Source of the DNA: Diphasiastrum complanatum | Lineage: Eukaryota; Streptophyta; Lycopodiopsida; Lycopodiales; Lycopodiaceae | DNA length: 35,717 nucleotides | Assembly (NCBI GenBank): GCA_029204225.1 | Contig: MU835842.1 | Coordinates: 1-35,717, forward strand | Direction: 5' to 3' | Part shown: positions 22,440 to 31,894 of the stretch, in pieces | Layout: each line of letters begins with the position of its first letter | Numbering within the stretch: the stretch's first letter is position 1 | The notes under the pieces: model-generated | Databases searched by the model: none | What the model saw: the letters and a program-made list of their open reading frames with translations, nothing else | Told to the model about the DNA's origin: nothing | Program-made: the position numbers and the translations under genes

Positions 22440-24100
22440 TTGACACCTTTCAATAAAGAAATGATATTACCAAAAGTCTACATACAATGCGATAATAATG
22501 AAAGATGACACTATGGCCCTAAAATATACATTAGAATCAGTTGAGCCAAGTATGATATCATGCTTAAAAAAAATGCATTGATCTTTTTAAAAATGCATGG
22601 CAATCGTTTGGGATTGTAGAGGGCTTTGTGAAGTTTGTACAATTGTTGTTTGCTTGGCTTCAAGTCTGTAACCTTTCAGTTGAGACATGTATATGTCTTC
22701 CTCAATAACAAAATTTAAATTTGCTAATTAAACATCCCTTGGTGCACTTATAAGTCCGCCCTAGCTACAAATGCTAAGAAAAATCTGATGGAGATATGCT
22801 TGACTATGGGACTAATAAAGTCTAGATTGAGGATTTGAGAAAATCTTTTGGCAACCAATCTCAGTTTCCAATGGTTAATTTTTTTATCAACTTTATATGT
22901 GATCTAAACATCCATTTGCATCCTACAATATTCTTACTAGGTGGAAGATCTATGACAATGCATGTCTAATTTTTGATGAGAGAATGATACTCTTCGTCCA
23001 TATACATGCATTAGGACTAGTTATAGCCTCTTCTATGGTGACCAGCTCCATTTGCAAAATAACAAGAGGCTTTGTTGATAAATCTCCATGGTAAAAACTT
23101 TGGACCACTGACTTTCTAAAAATTGGAGGCTCTTATTGTCACTATTGTTCTTCCTCTTCTTCTAGATCATTGACTACCATAGAGAGTTTTGAAGGATTGA
23201 AAAAAAACCTCTTGAATATCTAAAACGCTTACCGTATTATCAAAAACTTTTGACTTAACATTTAGATTGTAAAACCAATCTTTAAAAATATAACATCTCT
23301 ATTTTTTCCTAAGTCTTGTAGATGAATGTGCAAAGGCAAAAACTCTAATATTCTTGACTGATGGTTTAGACTCTATCCAAACCTCACGTGGTGTTTTGTT
23401 TGCTAGAACAATTATTGTTAGCCAGGGATAGTTGCTCACCTTATTTGTAGATCAATTAAAAAAAATATGCAATTATAGATACAAATTAAACTCGCAAGTA
23501 CTTTGGCAATGAGGCATGAGTGTACGGTTCTTCCATTCAACCACTCCATTGGATTGTGGCATATGACTAGTGGTGTGCTCTATTGCTTTATGTCGTTAGC
23601 TTTGCAAATGGTCTTCGAATTCAGACGAAATGAACTCCCACTATTAGTTTGTATAGGTTTATCTTCGTTGTAGTTTAAGTTTTAGCTAGCTGCTTGAACT
23701 ATTGGAAATTTTGAAAACTTCTGATTTTTGCTTCAAAAAGTACATTATTGTTCTTCTAGAATAGTCATATATGAGTCTAAAAAAATCTTTGGCTTCCTCG
23801 ATGGAAGAAAGATGCATGGGTCCACATTTGTTGCTATGAACAAAATCTGAAAGACTTTTAGATTTATGAACAAGGTCAAATTTTAATGGACTTCTAGAAT
23901 GCTTTCTTAGAATGCAACTTTGACAGCCAAAATGTTTGTATTATTGTCATTGTCAAGATCTTGAAGCATTTGTTGATTTGACATATGTAAAATGCTTTTG
24001 AAAGAGTTGCTGAATAACAATAAATAAGCTTACGGAGATAAACTTGCCTCTTTTTAACTACAAGGTATTTTTTGCTTTTATCAAGAAATACGTTGATCAA
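22440..24100 (-). mobile_element. Very degraded Ty1/Copia pol (integrase to reverse transcriptase)
   Basis: Read on the minus strand and jumping frames, the order matches Copia Pol: a Cys-containing pre-integrase (near 23.9 kb), CGPMHLSSIEEAKDFF, DYSRRTIMYFLKQKSEVFKI (about 23.75 kb), HMPQSNGVVEWKNRTL (about 23.55 kb, the integrase third-acid region), TPREVWIESKPSVKNIRVF (about 23.37 kb), then RT traces near 22.9 kb (VGCKWMF) and EEDIYMSQLKGY-like sequence near 22.7 kb. Stops and shifts occur every few tens of codons. No LTRs were identified. It is an old, inactive copy. Confidence 0.8.
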
Positions 24101-24477
24101 CACTTCTTAATTTGAGAGCAACAACCACTATTAACATCATTTCCAAGGACTTGGATGAGAGGTATATTTATTCCATCTGGTAGTGCCAATTGAAGGTAGA
24201 AGAAACAAAGTATGACCGCTTGAATCATTTGCATCAACATCATGGTAATTTGCTCTTGGTTGACAACTTGAATTTGTGCTTGCTCGTCTTGTGTTACCGA
24301 TGTGTTTTGATGCCATAAATCTCTTGTACATTGGTTGTCCTATTGGATCTCCATCTTCACTTGCTCGATCCTAATGAACACCTGCTTCGATAATCCCAAC
24401 CAAGTCGAAACTTCTCTTATGCATGCTCTTCTTGCCTACTTGCATTCTTAATAATCGTTACAAATTGCATGCCTATG

Positions 24478-24690
24478 TGTTGCATGCCTTGGGGGAGTAG
24501 ACATTCACCCCCATCAAAGCTACATGAGAGCAACTCCGTCGGGAATGTCCTATATCTTTGAAAATGCTCTCACCCGCAATGACATGGCCTTGTAAACTAG
24601 CCAAAGAGATGGCACCAGTCCCATTCTTGATTACAGTGCCTTCAGCTTTTCCACCTTTGCCTTGTACTAAGGAGTTGTTGGTCTTTCATG
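24478..24690 (-). pseudogene. Unidentified 70-codon open stretch
   Basis: The minus strand reads openly from about 24690 to a TAG near 24478, with a balanced composition, including GTVIKNGTGAISLASLQGHV. A second open stretch (about 24800-24960) lies upstream in another frame. Such protein-like texture amid dead transposons suggests a decayed gene or element fragment. I do not recognise the family, and there is no start codon or splice evidence. Confidence 0.25.
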
Positions 24691-24969
24691 GGATTGGCAT
24701 TCTTTATTGGCTCCAAACTGGCATACTCCAATTCTCACCATCTCTCAGGATACAACTCAATGACCTTCAATGTAACTTGTGCACTCCAGTGTTCCCATTA
24801 TTCTTCTGTGTTGACATTGTTCCTCCCCGTTGCTTCTGAATATGCCACAAAGTCATCATGTTGAGAGTAGATCTCAGGAGCTGGTGATGTTGGTGAAGCA
24901 TTCAATAAAGAAGTCAGGCTAGCAGGAAAACTCAATTTGTCCTTTGTATGCAACACATGACAAAATGTT

Positions 24970-25940
24970 TACTGTAACTTGAGGCAAGAAAGTCAAAACT
25001 ACAACATTTTTTAGCACATGCGAGAGATGGAAATATTACTTGCAAAATACAGAGCCAAAAACTCTTCTTTGAGCCTTAAACTTGACTTGTCATGTCACAG
25101 GAGAGACACACACCTTCAAACGGCAAAAATTGGCAAGTGATTTGATGCACAGTGGAGCAAAACACGAAGCTTCAAACCCTACGCCACAATTTTGCTTGAG
25201 AAAAAGCTACAATCACGGCTGCTAAATGGAGCAAGATGGCATTTGCAGTGGCTAGAACGCTTCGGTACATCGAACAATATCAAACGCCTTGGTAGTGCAA
25301 AAAACGGCAACAATTTTGATGCAACATGATAGAAGATGGATTGTATTTGGTGCAGCCAATACTTTTAGCAACAGGCATGGTTTTTAGGTTAATCGTGTGC
25401 TTAAAGGCTGGTTAGGTCACTTCTCTACGAGAGTCATCCAGCGGAATCGCGAATGCACAAAATACCATATTCTCCTGCATAGAATATCATACTTTTCCTG
25501 CTTCAAGTTGAAGGAGAAGCGATCCACTTTCTGTCAGCAACCAGCGAGGTCAGGGGCCACCTTCCGTCAATGATTCATGTGGCCAATACCAACCCTGGAG
25601 GTTGGAAGTAAAAAAATGATGTGATTTCCAAGGTAAATCAATGCTCCATCAGCAATCCGGCTCTGAATTCTCTTCTTATGCTTTTTTGCTGTCCGTTTAG
25701 ATTTTTGAAGTGCGCAGACATTCTAGGTTCCTGCCCTCTTATATCTACGGGTCTGCCTCCCAGGTCTTTTACAGTTTAGATATTCAAATGGGATTTATGA
25801 GTAACGGTTTAAAGCCTATTGATCGACTCGTAACTTGAATAGCTTGATCAAGACAATAGAGTTGATTCCTTTCAGCATACATTTATGTCATTACTCACTT
25901 ACGATTTTGGTGGATGATGGCTATGCCAATTAAGCTCACT
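24970..25940. other. Intergenic spacer
   Basis: Moderate GC compared with its surroundings; no ORF, RNA gene or element end was recognised. Confidence 0.4.
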
Positions 25941-25944
25941 TACA

Positions 25945-26036
25945 CCAATGGGGTTGGCTCAATTGTTTAGCTTGTCATCCAAAGTTCCTTTGGTCTCAGG
26001 TTCGAGCCTCCCCTTGGAAACCAAGAAACATTATTC
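25945..26036 (+). repeat. tRNA-derived module (SINE head or tRNA pseudogene)
   Basis: It contains an RNA polymerase III A-box-like TGGCTCAATTG (25955-25965) and a B-box GGTTCGAGCC (25999-26008), close to the consensus GGTTCGANTCC, at tRNA-like spacing. The flanks GGGG and CCCC could form part of an acceptor stem, but the T-stem does not pair fully and no good anticodon arm forms. It is therefore not a working tRNA. A tRNA-derived SINE head is the likelier reading; its 3' tail and target duplication were not found. Confidence 0.6.
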
Positions 26037-26039
26037 ACT

Positions 26040-26970
26040 TACTAGTAGCGTCACAAAACAAAGTGAGCTCACTAAAATTCATGAGTATGTCATATGAAAG
26101 CTTCGAAGCTGATTTTTAATACAGAAACTTCAAAGGAAAAGCTTGAATATAAAACTCCAAAACTCGATACAATTTTCTCATACAAAATGTTCAATGAGAC
26201 TGAGAAAATGGAATCTGATACTCCAGCTAAGACATAATTGTGGCATCATCAACTAGCATCGTCCATAATCTACACTACACGACATTTTTAAGTACCATGT
26301 CCAGTCTTGCTTAGAAAAGATCTAACAAGATGAAGTTTCCTTTGTGATTTCATTTGCGGGAGCAGGGCAAATGATGATTGAGAAGTTTCTGTGTAAAATG
26401 GAAGCTAATGCTCAGTAAACTGCAAATTCAGTAATGTGAGCATGAAATGCAGAATATTTATGATTCATACTTTTCAACCAGGTCTGTGAATGGTCCTGTA
26501 TGGTACATTTAGCGGCACGAATCTCTCAAACATAAGGGCAGCCGTTTAAATATCAAGGTTGAAGAGTGCCCTATTTTGTTCGTTAAGGCAGCCATCCAAA
26601 CTTTCAGGCTGGTGTGCTTCCTGTCTATTATTGTTTGACATTTCCATGAAGAACAATTAAACAATTATTGTTGCCACCAAGCTTGTATTTTACAAGATGC
26701 AATGCTCTTCAAGAGGTTTTCTAGCCTTCCTTAATAAGGAAAAACCTAAAAAATGCTCGCTTACAAATAAATTTTACAAAAAAACAGCACTGAAAAAGAT
26801 ACATCTTAATGACCTTCTTCAAACTTCCAATCTAAAATAAGTTCTCAAACACTCCTACAAATTCAGGCGATTGAATCAGAACACTTCATGAGTCATCGAT
26901 TACAAAAAAATATAACAGGTGGCTCCTATTTCCCAAGTTCCATTCTACCATCAGATTTCAGACCCTAATG
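26040..26970. other. Intergenic spacer
   Basis: AT-rich; no coding or repeat feature recognised. It ends at the candidate polyadenylation signal of the next gene. Confidence 0.4.
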
Positions 26971-26971
26971 C

Positions 26972-26977
26972 TTTATT
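26972..26977 (-). terminator. Candidate polyadenylation signal for the small membrane-protein gene
   Basis: TTTATT on the plus strand is AATAAA on the minus strand, about 260 bases beyond the TAA of the small ORF, a normal plant 3' UTR length. Confidence 0.4.
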
Positions 26978-27233
26978 TAATTTACGGAGCTGCCAATGCC
27001 TTGTTCTGCAGAAAAAATCTCAATCATAATGATACCAGCACGGTCGAGAAGTTCAGTATGAACAAAAAGCAATTTAAAACCGTCGATTGAGTAACGATCC
27101 AGACAGATTTCTCGACAAAACCACCACAATGATGTCCGGGACAGTATATGCAGCCAGACTCACAGATCAAGATGGTGCGAGAGCTCTCCACATTGAAGCG
27201 GGCACGATCATGAATGATTCAACCAGCTGCATT

Positions 27234-27434
27234 TTAAGGAATGTCTTGTGATAGGGAGCGGCGCAAGGTTAATCCAAGCAGAGACATAAGACGAGTAAAA
27301 ATATAACCAGCCGCTACCCCCATAACTATGAGCTTGAAATAGAATTTGAAGCTCCTGGCAGGGTGAGGAGCTTGACGACGACGAGGTGCGGAGCGAATGC
27401 GACCTATGGAAGGCGCTTCATCTGACGACTCCAT
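27234..27434 (-). CDS. Small single-pass membrane protein, 66 aa, unknown function
   Basis: The ORF starts at 27434 (context GCGATGGAG, purine at -3 and G at +4) and ends TAA at 27236-27234. It has three zones: a Ser/Asp/Glu start (1-9), a basic Arg/Pro-rich stretch (12-30, with PRRRQAPHP), and a hydrophobic segment at about 35-57 (LIVMGVAAGYIFTRLMSLLG) with one Arg at 48, then RRSLSQDIP. The positive charges before the segment favour that side facing the cytosol. Its GC content and balanced codons differ from the AT-rich surroundings, it has a CT/GA repeat in its leader and a downstream AATAAA, all like a plant transcript. I chose this Met because the one 19 codons upstream only adds an Arg-Glu run from the microsatellite. 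I do not recognise the family; a longer spliced form is possible. Confidence 0.55.
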   Translation of the reverse strand: MESSDEAPSIGRIRSAPRRRQAPHPARSFKFYFKLIVMGVAAGYIFTRLMSLLGLTLRRSLSQDIP

Positions 27435-27448
27435 CGCTCGCTCTCTCG

Positions 27449-27452
<4 letters not shown>

Positions 27453-27489
<37 letters not shown>
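27453..27489. repeat. (CT)n microsatellite in the leader of the small gene
   Basis: About 18 CT units, GA on the coding strand, starting 19 bases upstream of the chosen ATG. GA-rich 5' leaders are common in plant genes. An ATG at 27491 lies in frame, so a change in repeat number would shift it out of frame with the gene. Confidence 0.95.
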
Positions 27490-27492
<3 letters not shown>

Positions 27493-27849
27493 TTACATTA
27501 ACATTATTGCTATTTTTTGAAATATAAACCTTAAGAATCTAACCCTAGTCCTAACTAACATAACCCTAATTGTATTGTTTATACCATTAGATTCCAAAAT
27601 TTTGCAGTTCATAGAATTAAAACAAACATTGCAACACAACATCGCTTTTCATAGAATTTAAACAAAACCACATCCAATTTAAACAAAATCCTCCATTTGA
27701 TTCCAAAACAAAAGTACATAATTTCACATTCATTTCTCATGGAAGTTGTTTACAAAACAACAAAATACTATTCCAAAACAGCATTTTAGATATTTTCATA
27801 TATCATCTCTCTAGCTAACTTTTATAGACATTTGGTAATTTGTTTAGGA
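27490..27849 (-). promoter_or_regulatory. Upstream region of the small membrane-protein gene
   Basis: AT-rich, with two telo-box-like AACCCTA motifs at about 27540 and 27563. These motifs are known in promoters of growth-related plant genes, but only two imperfect ones occur here. No clear TATA box was fixed. Confidence 0.3.
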
Positions 27850-27872
27850 GGGGGGGGGGGGGGGGGGGGGGG
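27850..27872. repeat. Poly-G tract (23 G)
   Basis: An unbroken run of 23 G preceded by GGA and followed by TGGGG. It can form G-quadruplexes and is liable to length error in sequencing. Confidence 0.95.
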
Positions 27873-28598
27873 TGGGGTTGACTTGATAAATTGAAATTGT
27901 GTGAAACAATCTGGAACTAGAGGTGGTTTGAACTTTGAAATCATTATTAATATGTATGAGTAGTATGGAGAAAGATTATAAGTTACTAATTTCAATTCTA
28001 TTAGGGGTAGGAGTAAGTTTGATCATAATGTTAAGTCTGTTTGGAATGTCTATACTGGATTAACCTAATCCTAGTCTGAGTACCAGATCAAAGAGGGGTT
28101 GATTGAGTGGAAGAAATTATGTTGTAAGAGTTAAGTTGGGTTGAAAATTTTGTGAGAGCGAATATGTTTCTCGTCTCAAAGATTTCCCATATATATTATT
28201 GTGTACTTTTTCACACGTGTGAGGACACACAAATCAATGTCTTTGATCTTTTAAGGTGGGTGTGATTGCACATGAAACTATCACTTGATTGATGCTACCA
28301 ATCTAACTAAACAATCTTCAAGGAAAGAGCACACAAGCATTCATTAATGATCACTCACACTTTCTCGCTCAAACCAAACACTTAGCATGAAGAAAACTAA
28401 GTCCCAAACACATTCAAATAGTGAGAGAGAGCCCTTGCTCTTGAGTAGAGAGAGAAAGAGAGACTTATACTCGGTAGAGAGAGAATACATAGTGAAGGGA
28501 AAAAAACTCTATGATTATCATTCAAAAAACCATATGTACAATGAGAGAGCTCTTCCATATAGTACTAGCATGAGGAAATTTTCTAGAATGATTCATCA
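27873..28598. other. Intergenic region with dispersed repeat
   Basis: The part 28430-28510 (AGTAGAGAGAGAAAGAGAGA, CGGTAGAGAGAGAATACATA) matches the minus strand of 21205-21280, and shares GAGAGAGGGAATACATAGC-like sequence with about 3925. Flanks also share short blocks. It is probably one repeat family; no coding is seen. Confidence 0.4.
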
Positions 28599-28840
28599 TG
28601 ATTGGACCCCTAGATTTGCACCGCTCATCATGATTGCACCTCATGATTTTCACCTCACAATTTGATTGGGCCTCATGATGTGCACCTCTAAACATGATTG
28701 GTCCACATGTAATGCACCTCTTAAAGTGATTGGCCTTGTGATCTACACCTCTAAATGTGATTGGGCCAAATAGATGCTTGTCTACATCATGATTGGACCC
28801 CTAGATTTGCATCTCTTACACGATTGGTCCACATTTCAAT
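28599..28840. repeat. Degenerate 32-bp minisatellite (about 8 units)
   Basis: Units begin TGATTGG(A/G/T)CC and end GCACCTCT(A/T)AA, repeating roughly every 32 bases from 28599; the seventh unit (about 28792) repeats GATTGGACCCCTAGATTTGC of the first. The array abuts the broken end of the Copia element, so it may mark the rearrangement that cut it. Confidence 0.8.
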
Positions 28841-28849
28841 CCTAACATT

Positions 28850-29257
28850 ATGTTTGTATGTGGCTGTAGCTACTTCAGCCCACAGTACCCTTGGAGCTTT
28901 TGAGTAGGCCATCATACATATGGCTGCTTCCATAAGGGTTTTGTTCTTTCTTTCTGCAACACCATTGTGCTGCGGCGTGTAGGTTGCAGTCCTTCTGTGA
29001 ATGATGCCACGATCATTGCAGAAGTCAGTGAAGCGATTCGAGATATATTTGCCACCTCGATCTGTCCTGATCTGCTTCACCTTATTGTCTGTACATCTTT
29101 CAGCCCAATTCACATATTCTGTGAATTTGTCAAGTGCTTCAGATTTATTCTAAATAAAATACACTCTGGCAAATTTGTTATAGTCATCAATGAAGGTTAT
29201 AATATTTTGAACCTCCTACTGACATCACATTGAATGGTCCGCAGATGTCAGAATGCA
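28850..29257 (-). pseudogene. Copia integrase core
   Basis: Three acidic positions of the catalytic triad can be seen: HSDICGP, RTDRGGKYIS and NGVAERKNKTL. The reading frame breaks before FIDDYN and a TAG interrupts the following VYFI-NKSEALDKF. Sequence similarity ends just after WAEVATATY, where the element is cut. Confidence 0.87.
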
Positions 29258-30016
29258 CTACTCCAGAATCTTAGTCGTTCTGTAGGAGTCTTTGATGAAT
29301 GGAATGCGTGTCATCTTGCCTTTCAAACATGCATCACAGGTGGTCGAACTGGTTGCATTTGAGATGTTGACTCCTGTTATCGCTCCATGATGACTTGCTT
29401 GGTAAAGTGCCATTGAGTTCATGTGGCAGAGTCTTCTGTGCCACAGAGTGTTTGGCTGGTCATCATGAGTCTGATGCACCTGATCTGTAGGTAGGCGTAC
29501 TTTCAGATGATATAGGTTTCATTTCCTTCTGCCTTGACCAATCAGAGTACTGTTACTGGCGTCAATCATGTTGCATGCTTCGTCAGAAAACGGTACACGC
29601 ATACCTGCATCTGCTATTCTTGCTACATAGAGCAAGTCTTGTTGCAGAGTAGGCACGAACAGAACATCTTCGAGTCGTATGTCTCTATCGTTGGTGTTGA
29701 GCCATAGTGAACCAATATCGTTCACTTGATGTCTAGATCCATCTCCAAGAACTATGAATCTTGAAGGATCTGCACTTCTGAAATCAGACATTATTCGTCT
29801 TGACGTCACGAAGTGTGAAGTGGCTCTTGAGTCTAGGATCACCTCATGTGTGTCAAATGTTGATGCTGCACACACATCTTCACAGATGTAGGCAGTCGAA
29901 CAATTTTTGTTCGTTCTTTCTTCGCCCATCTTCGAGCTCTCGGGCTCCTCGACGTAGAATGAATTGTTGTTGTTCTCCTGTCTGTTCTGCGTTGATTTGT
30001 TCCTCGGGTTCTGGCA
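29258..30016 (-). pseudogene. Copia protease and pre-integrase domain
   Basis: The protease active site reads LDSRATSHFV where D-S-G-A/T-S is expected; the Gly-to-Arg change would inactivate it. The flap-side IVLGDGSRHQVNDIGS and LEDVLFVPTLQQDLLYVARI blocks follow. A TGA at 29519-29521 breaks the frame. The pre-integrase then shows LWHRRLCHMNS and CDACLKGKM, the His/Cys zinc-binding set. Confidence 0.85.
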
Positions 30017-30121
30017 GCAATCCACGGCTGCGTGACCCTTCTTGTGGCAGTGAATATACTCAATTTTGGGATTGAGCTAGCATGTATCAACTGTATGCCC
30101 ATCTCTTCTGCATCTCACGCA
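30017..30121 (-). pseudogene. Paired Copia zinc knuckles, second one mutated
   Basis: The first knuckle is CVRCRRDGHTVDTC (C-x2-C-x4-H-x4-C, intact), followed at once by a TAG. The second is YIHCHKKGHAAVDC, the same spacing with the first Cys replaced by Tyr. Two knuckles in Copia Gag occur but one is commoner. The Cys-to-Tyr change would abolish zinc binding. Confidence 0.8.
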
Positions 30122-30211
30122 AGTCTTCTTGTTTGAACCTTGCTGTTTTGACCTCCCTTTGCTCTTCCAGTTGCCCTTGCTTGTTCCCTCTTCTTGTTGA
30201 TCATGATCCTA

Positions 30212-30889
30212 CCTCTGATTCGACTCCTTCTTAGGCTTAAATTGTTTCTTGTATTTTTCTTTGTTGTCGTAGAGGGCCTGGTCAGAACCATCTTTGTGAT
30301 CAATATGTTCTCTGGCCTCGACTTCCTCTCGAATATCGACAATCACCTTTTCGAGGTTCATGGTAGGATCTTTCGCGAGTAGGGTTCTTGTTGTCTGGAA
30401 CGATCTGGGTAAGGCTCTCAACAAGTACGTGAGCTGCTTCTCAGCTGACACTGCATTATCTGCTCCAGAGTTATGTAGTGATAGAAACAGATCCTTCATC
30501 TTTCCTACGAAAGAAGTGAGGTCTTTTTCATCCCACTGTAGATTCATCAGCTGATCTTCCAGCATCATGATTTGACTTCTTAATTTCGTCTGAAATCTGG
30601 TGAGTAATGCATCCCACATGTCCTTAGCTTTGGAGAGTGTAGCCAAGTCAAGTGTGAGACTATCTTCAATGGATGAAGACAACAAGGCTACTGCCTTGTC
30701 GTTTTTCTCCCTCCATTCACATAGCTCCTTGTCTGATGTTGTAGGCATCTCTTCTGTGCCATCCACCCAGGGGAAGAGTCCTTCGCCCTTGAGTATCAGT
30801 GATGTCTTAACTTTCCAGGCTAGAAAGTTAGATCCCGAAGAGTCAAGAATTGTGTAGATCTTGCTCTGCATGTTGCTGATTGAAGCCAT
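30212..30889 (-). pseudogene. Copia gag
   Basis: About 226 codons are open from the ATG at 30889, with the usual Copia Gag (UBN2/DUF4219-like) pattern: an N-terminal SGSNFLAWKVKTSLILKGEG (about 14-33), KAMDMW-type KAKDMWDALLTRFQ, and LTYLLRALPRSFQTTRTLL. In living elements it forms the particle shell and binds RNA. A TAG then cuts it from its zinc knuckles, which follow in the same frame, so the product would lack RNA-binding fingers unless the stop were read through. Confidence 0.88.
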
Positions 30890-30993
30890 TGCTTATTGGA
30901 GTCTGTTCTCTCATTGATGGGTGTTTGTCTGAATGCTTGGTCTCCTGGATCTGCTAGCTTCTTGGCTATGTCAGATTATGACAAGATAGGCAT

Positions 30994-31006
30994 GGCTCTG
31001 ATACCA
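30994..31006 (-). other. Retrotransposon primer-binding site (initiator tRNA-Met)
   Basis: On the minus strand TGGTATCAGAGCC, the standard plant Copia primer site complementary to the 3' end of initiator tRNA-Met, lies about 105 bases ahead of the gag start, as expected. The adjoining 5' LTR should end with CA but reads CTCTTAG, so the border is altered or differs. Confidence 0.85.
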
Positions 31007-31894
31007 CTAAGAGAAATAAATTGGTTTGTCACGAAACTCTCGCAAAATTGTCGCGAAAGCGAAGCAACCGTGATTCTCTTGTGAATTCGGATGGGGTTCA
31101 GATGTGGTCGTTGGACACTACCAGCTAAATCACTCCTACAGTCCTCCAGAATGTAGTCAGGCACTGATGCAGCATTCAACAAATTCAACCAATGTGTGAA
31201 ATTGAAATTAATGGGATCAGACACACGAATAATAGCAGACACATTTGCATACAAGATCATACAACGAAAAAAAAGACATGTGTTCAATGGCTAAAAGATC
31301 ATCTATTGATTTTTCTTTGATTCTTTAAGCACTGCATGCAGATCCACGCAGTGCGTTGGCATGAGAGAAATACAGTTCTCTCACGAATAGATGTCTCGCT
31401 TACTAGTAGACTTGTGGATCTCTATGGATTGTGATCATAGAACACATCTCATACGCAGGCGGACTTCTCATCTGTATTTCGTTTTGATTGCTTACTAGCA
31501 TCAGACTACTACACTATATGTGTGTTCTGTCTATTACTTGTGTCAAGTATCATCCAGCAAGTATATAGTCATTCTATGTAACTTTTAAGATTAGAGTGAC
31601 TAAACATCTACAACTAATCAGAAAATCACAAGAGTGGCAGTTTAGCCACAACCTAGAGTGTATCTATTGACGTCATGCCATCAGATCAGATATCTGTACT
31701 TCTGGGTACTTGCATGATCTTTGATGTTACTCTTTGGAGCGTGAGGGCAGAAAGTCTTCCGCGATGTTTTTCATGTCGCATCGTTGGTTTCGTCTCCGTC
31801 GTCTGACTTTCTCGTGTTCGACCTCAAAAGATTCTCGTTCGCGAATCTTTCGTGTTTGTGTCTTTTCGTCAGGTGTTCGCGAAACTTTCGTGTT
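31007..31894 (-). repeat. Probable 5' LTR and leader sequence between two Copia pieces
   Basis: About 890 bases without ORFs lie directly upstream (minus sense) of the primer site, where an LTR belongs. The far end (31740-31935) contains four near repeats of CTTTCGTGTT with interspersed CGCGAA; a related CGAAACTCTCGC/CGCGAAAG block lies at 31028-31060. The LTR outer border cannot be set because no second LTR is in the window. Confidence 0.4.

Larger units (their letters stand above)
28850..31006 (-). mobile_element. Ty1/Copia retrotransposon body: PBS-gag-protease-integrase, 3' truncated
   Basis: In minus-strand order: a primer-binding site, gag, two zinc knuckles, protease, pre-integrase and integrase, then a break near 28.85 kb before reverse transcriptase and RNase H. 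One reading frame serves gag to pre-integrase, interrupted only by single stops at 30209-30211 (TAG), 30077-30079 (TAG) and 29519-29521 (TGA). A one-base deletion near 29262 and another shift before the integrase follow. It lacks RT and a second LTR, so it cannot move alone. Its moderate decay makes it younger than the 22-24 kb copy. Confidence 0.9.

Noticed and set aside
24558-24839. 93-codon plus-strand ORF
   Set aside because: The opposite strand reads more like protein in the same stretch; this frame has no features.
25945-26036. A functional tRNA gene
   Set aside because: The T-stem does not pair fully and no convincing anticodon arm forms, although both Pol III boxes are present.
27535-27580. 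Interstitial telomeric repeat
   Set aside because: Only two isolated AACCCTA motifs occur, not a tandem array; they are at most telo-box promoter motifs.
31007-31894. A complete LTR pair for the Copia element
   Set aside because: Only one candidate LTR region is present, its border with the primer site lacks the usual CA, and the 3' half of the element is missing.
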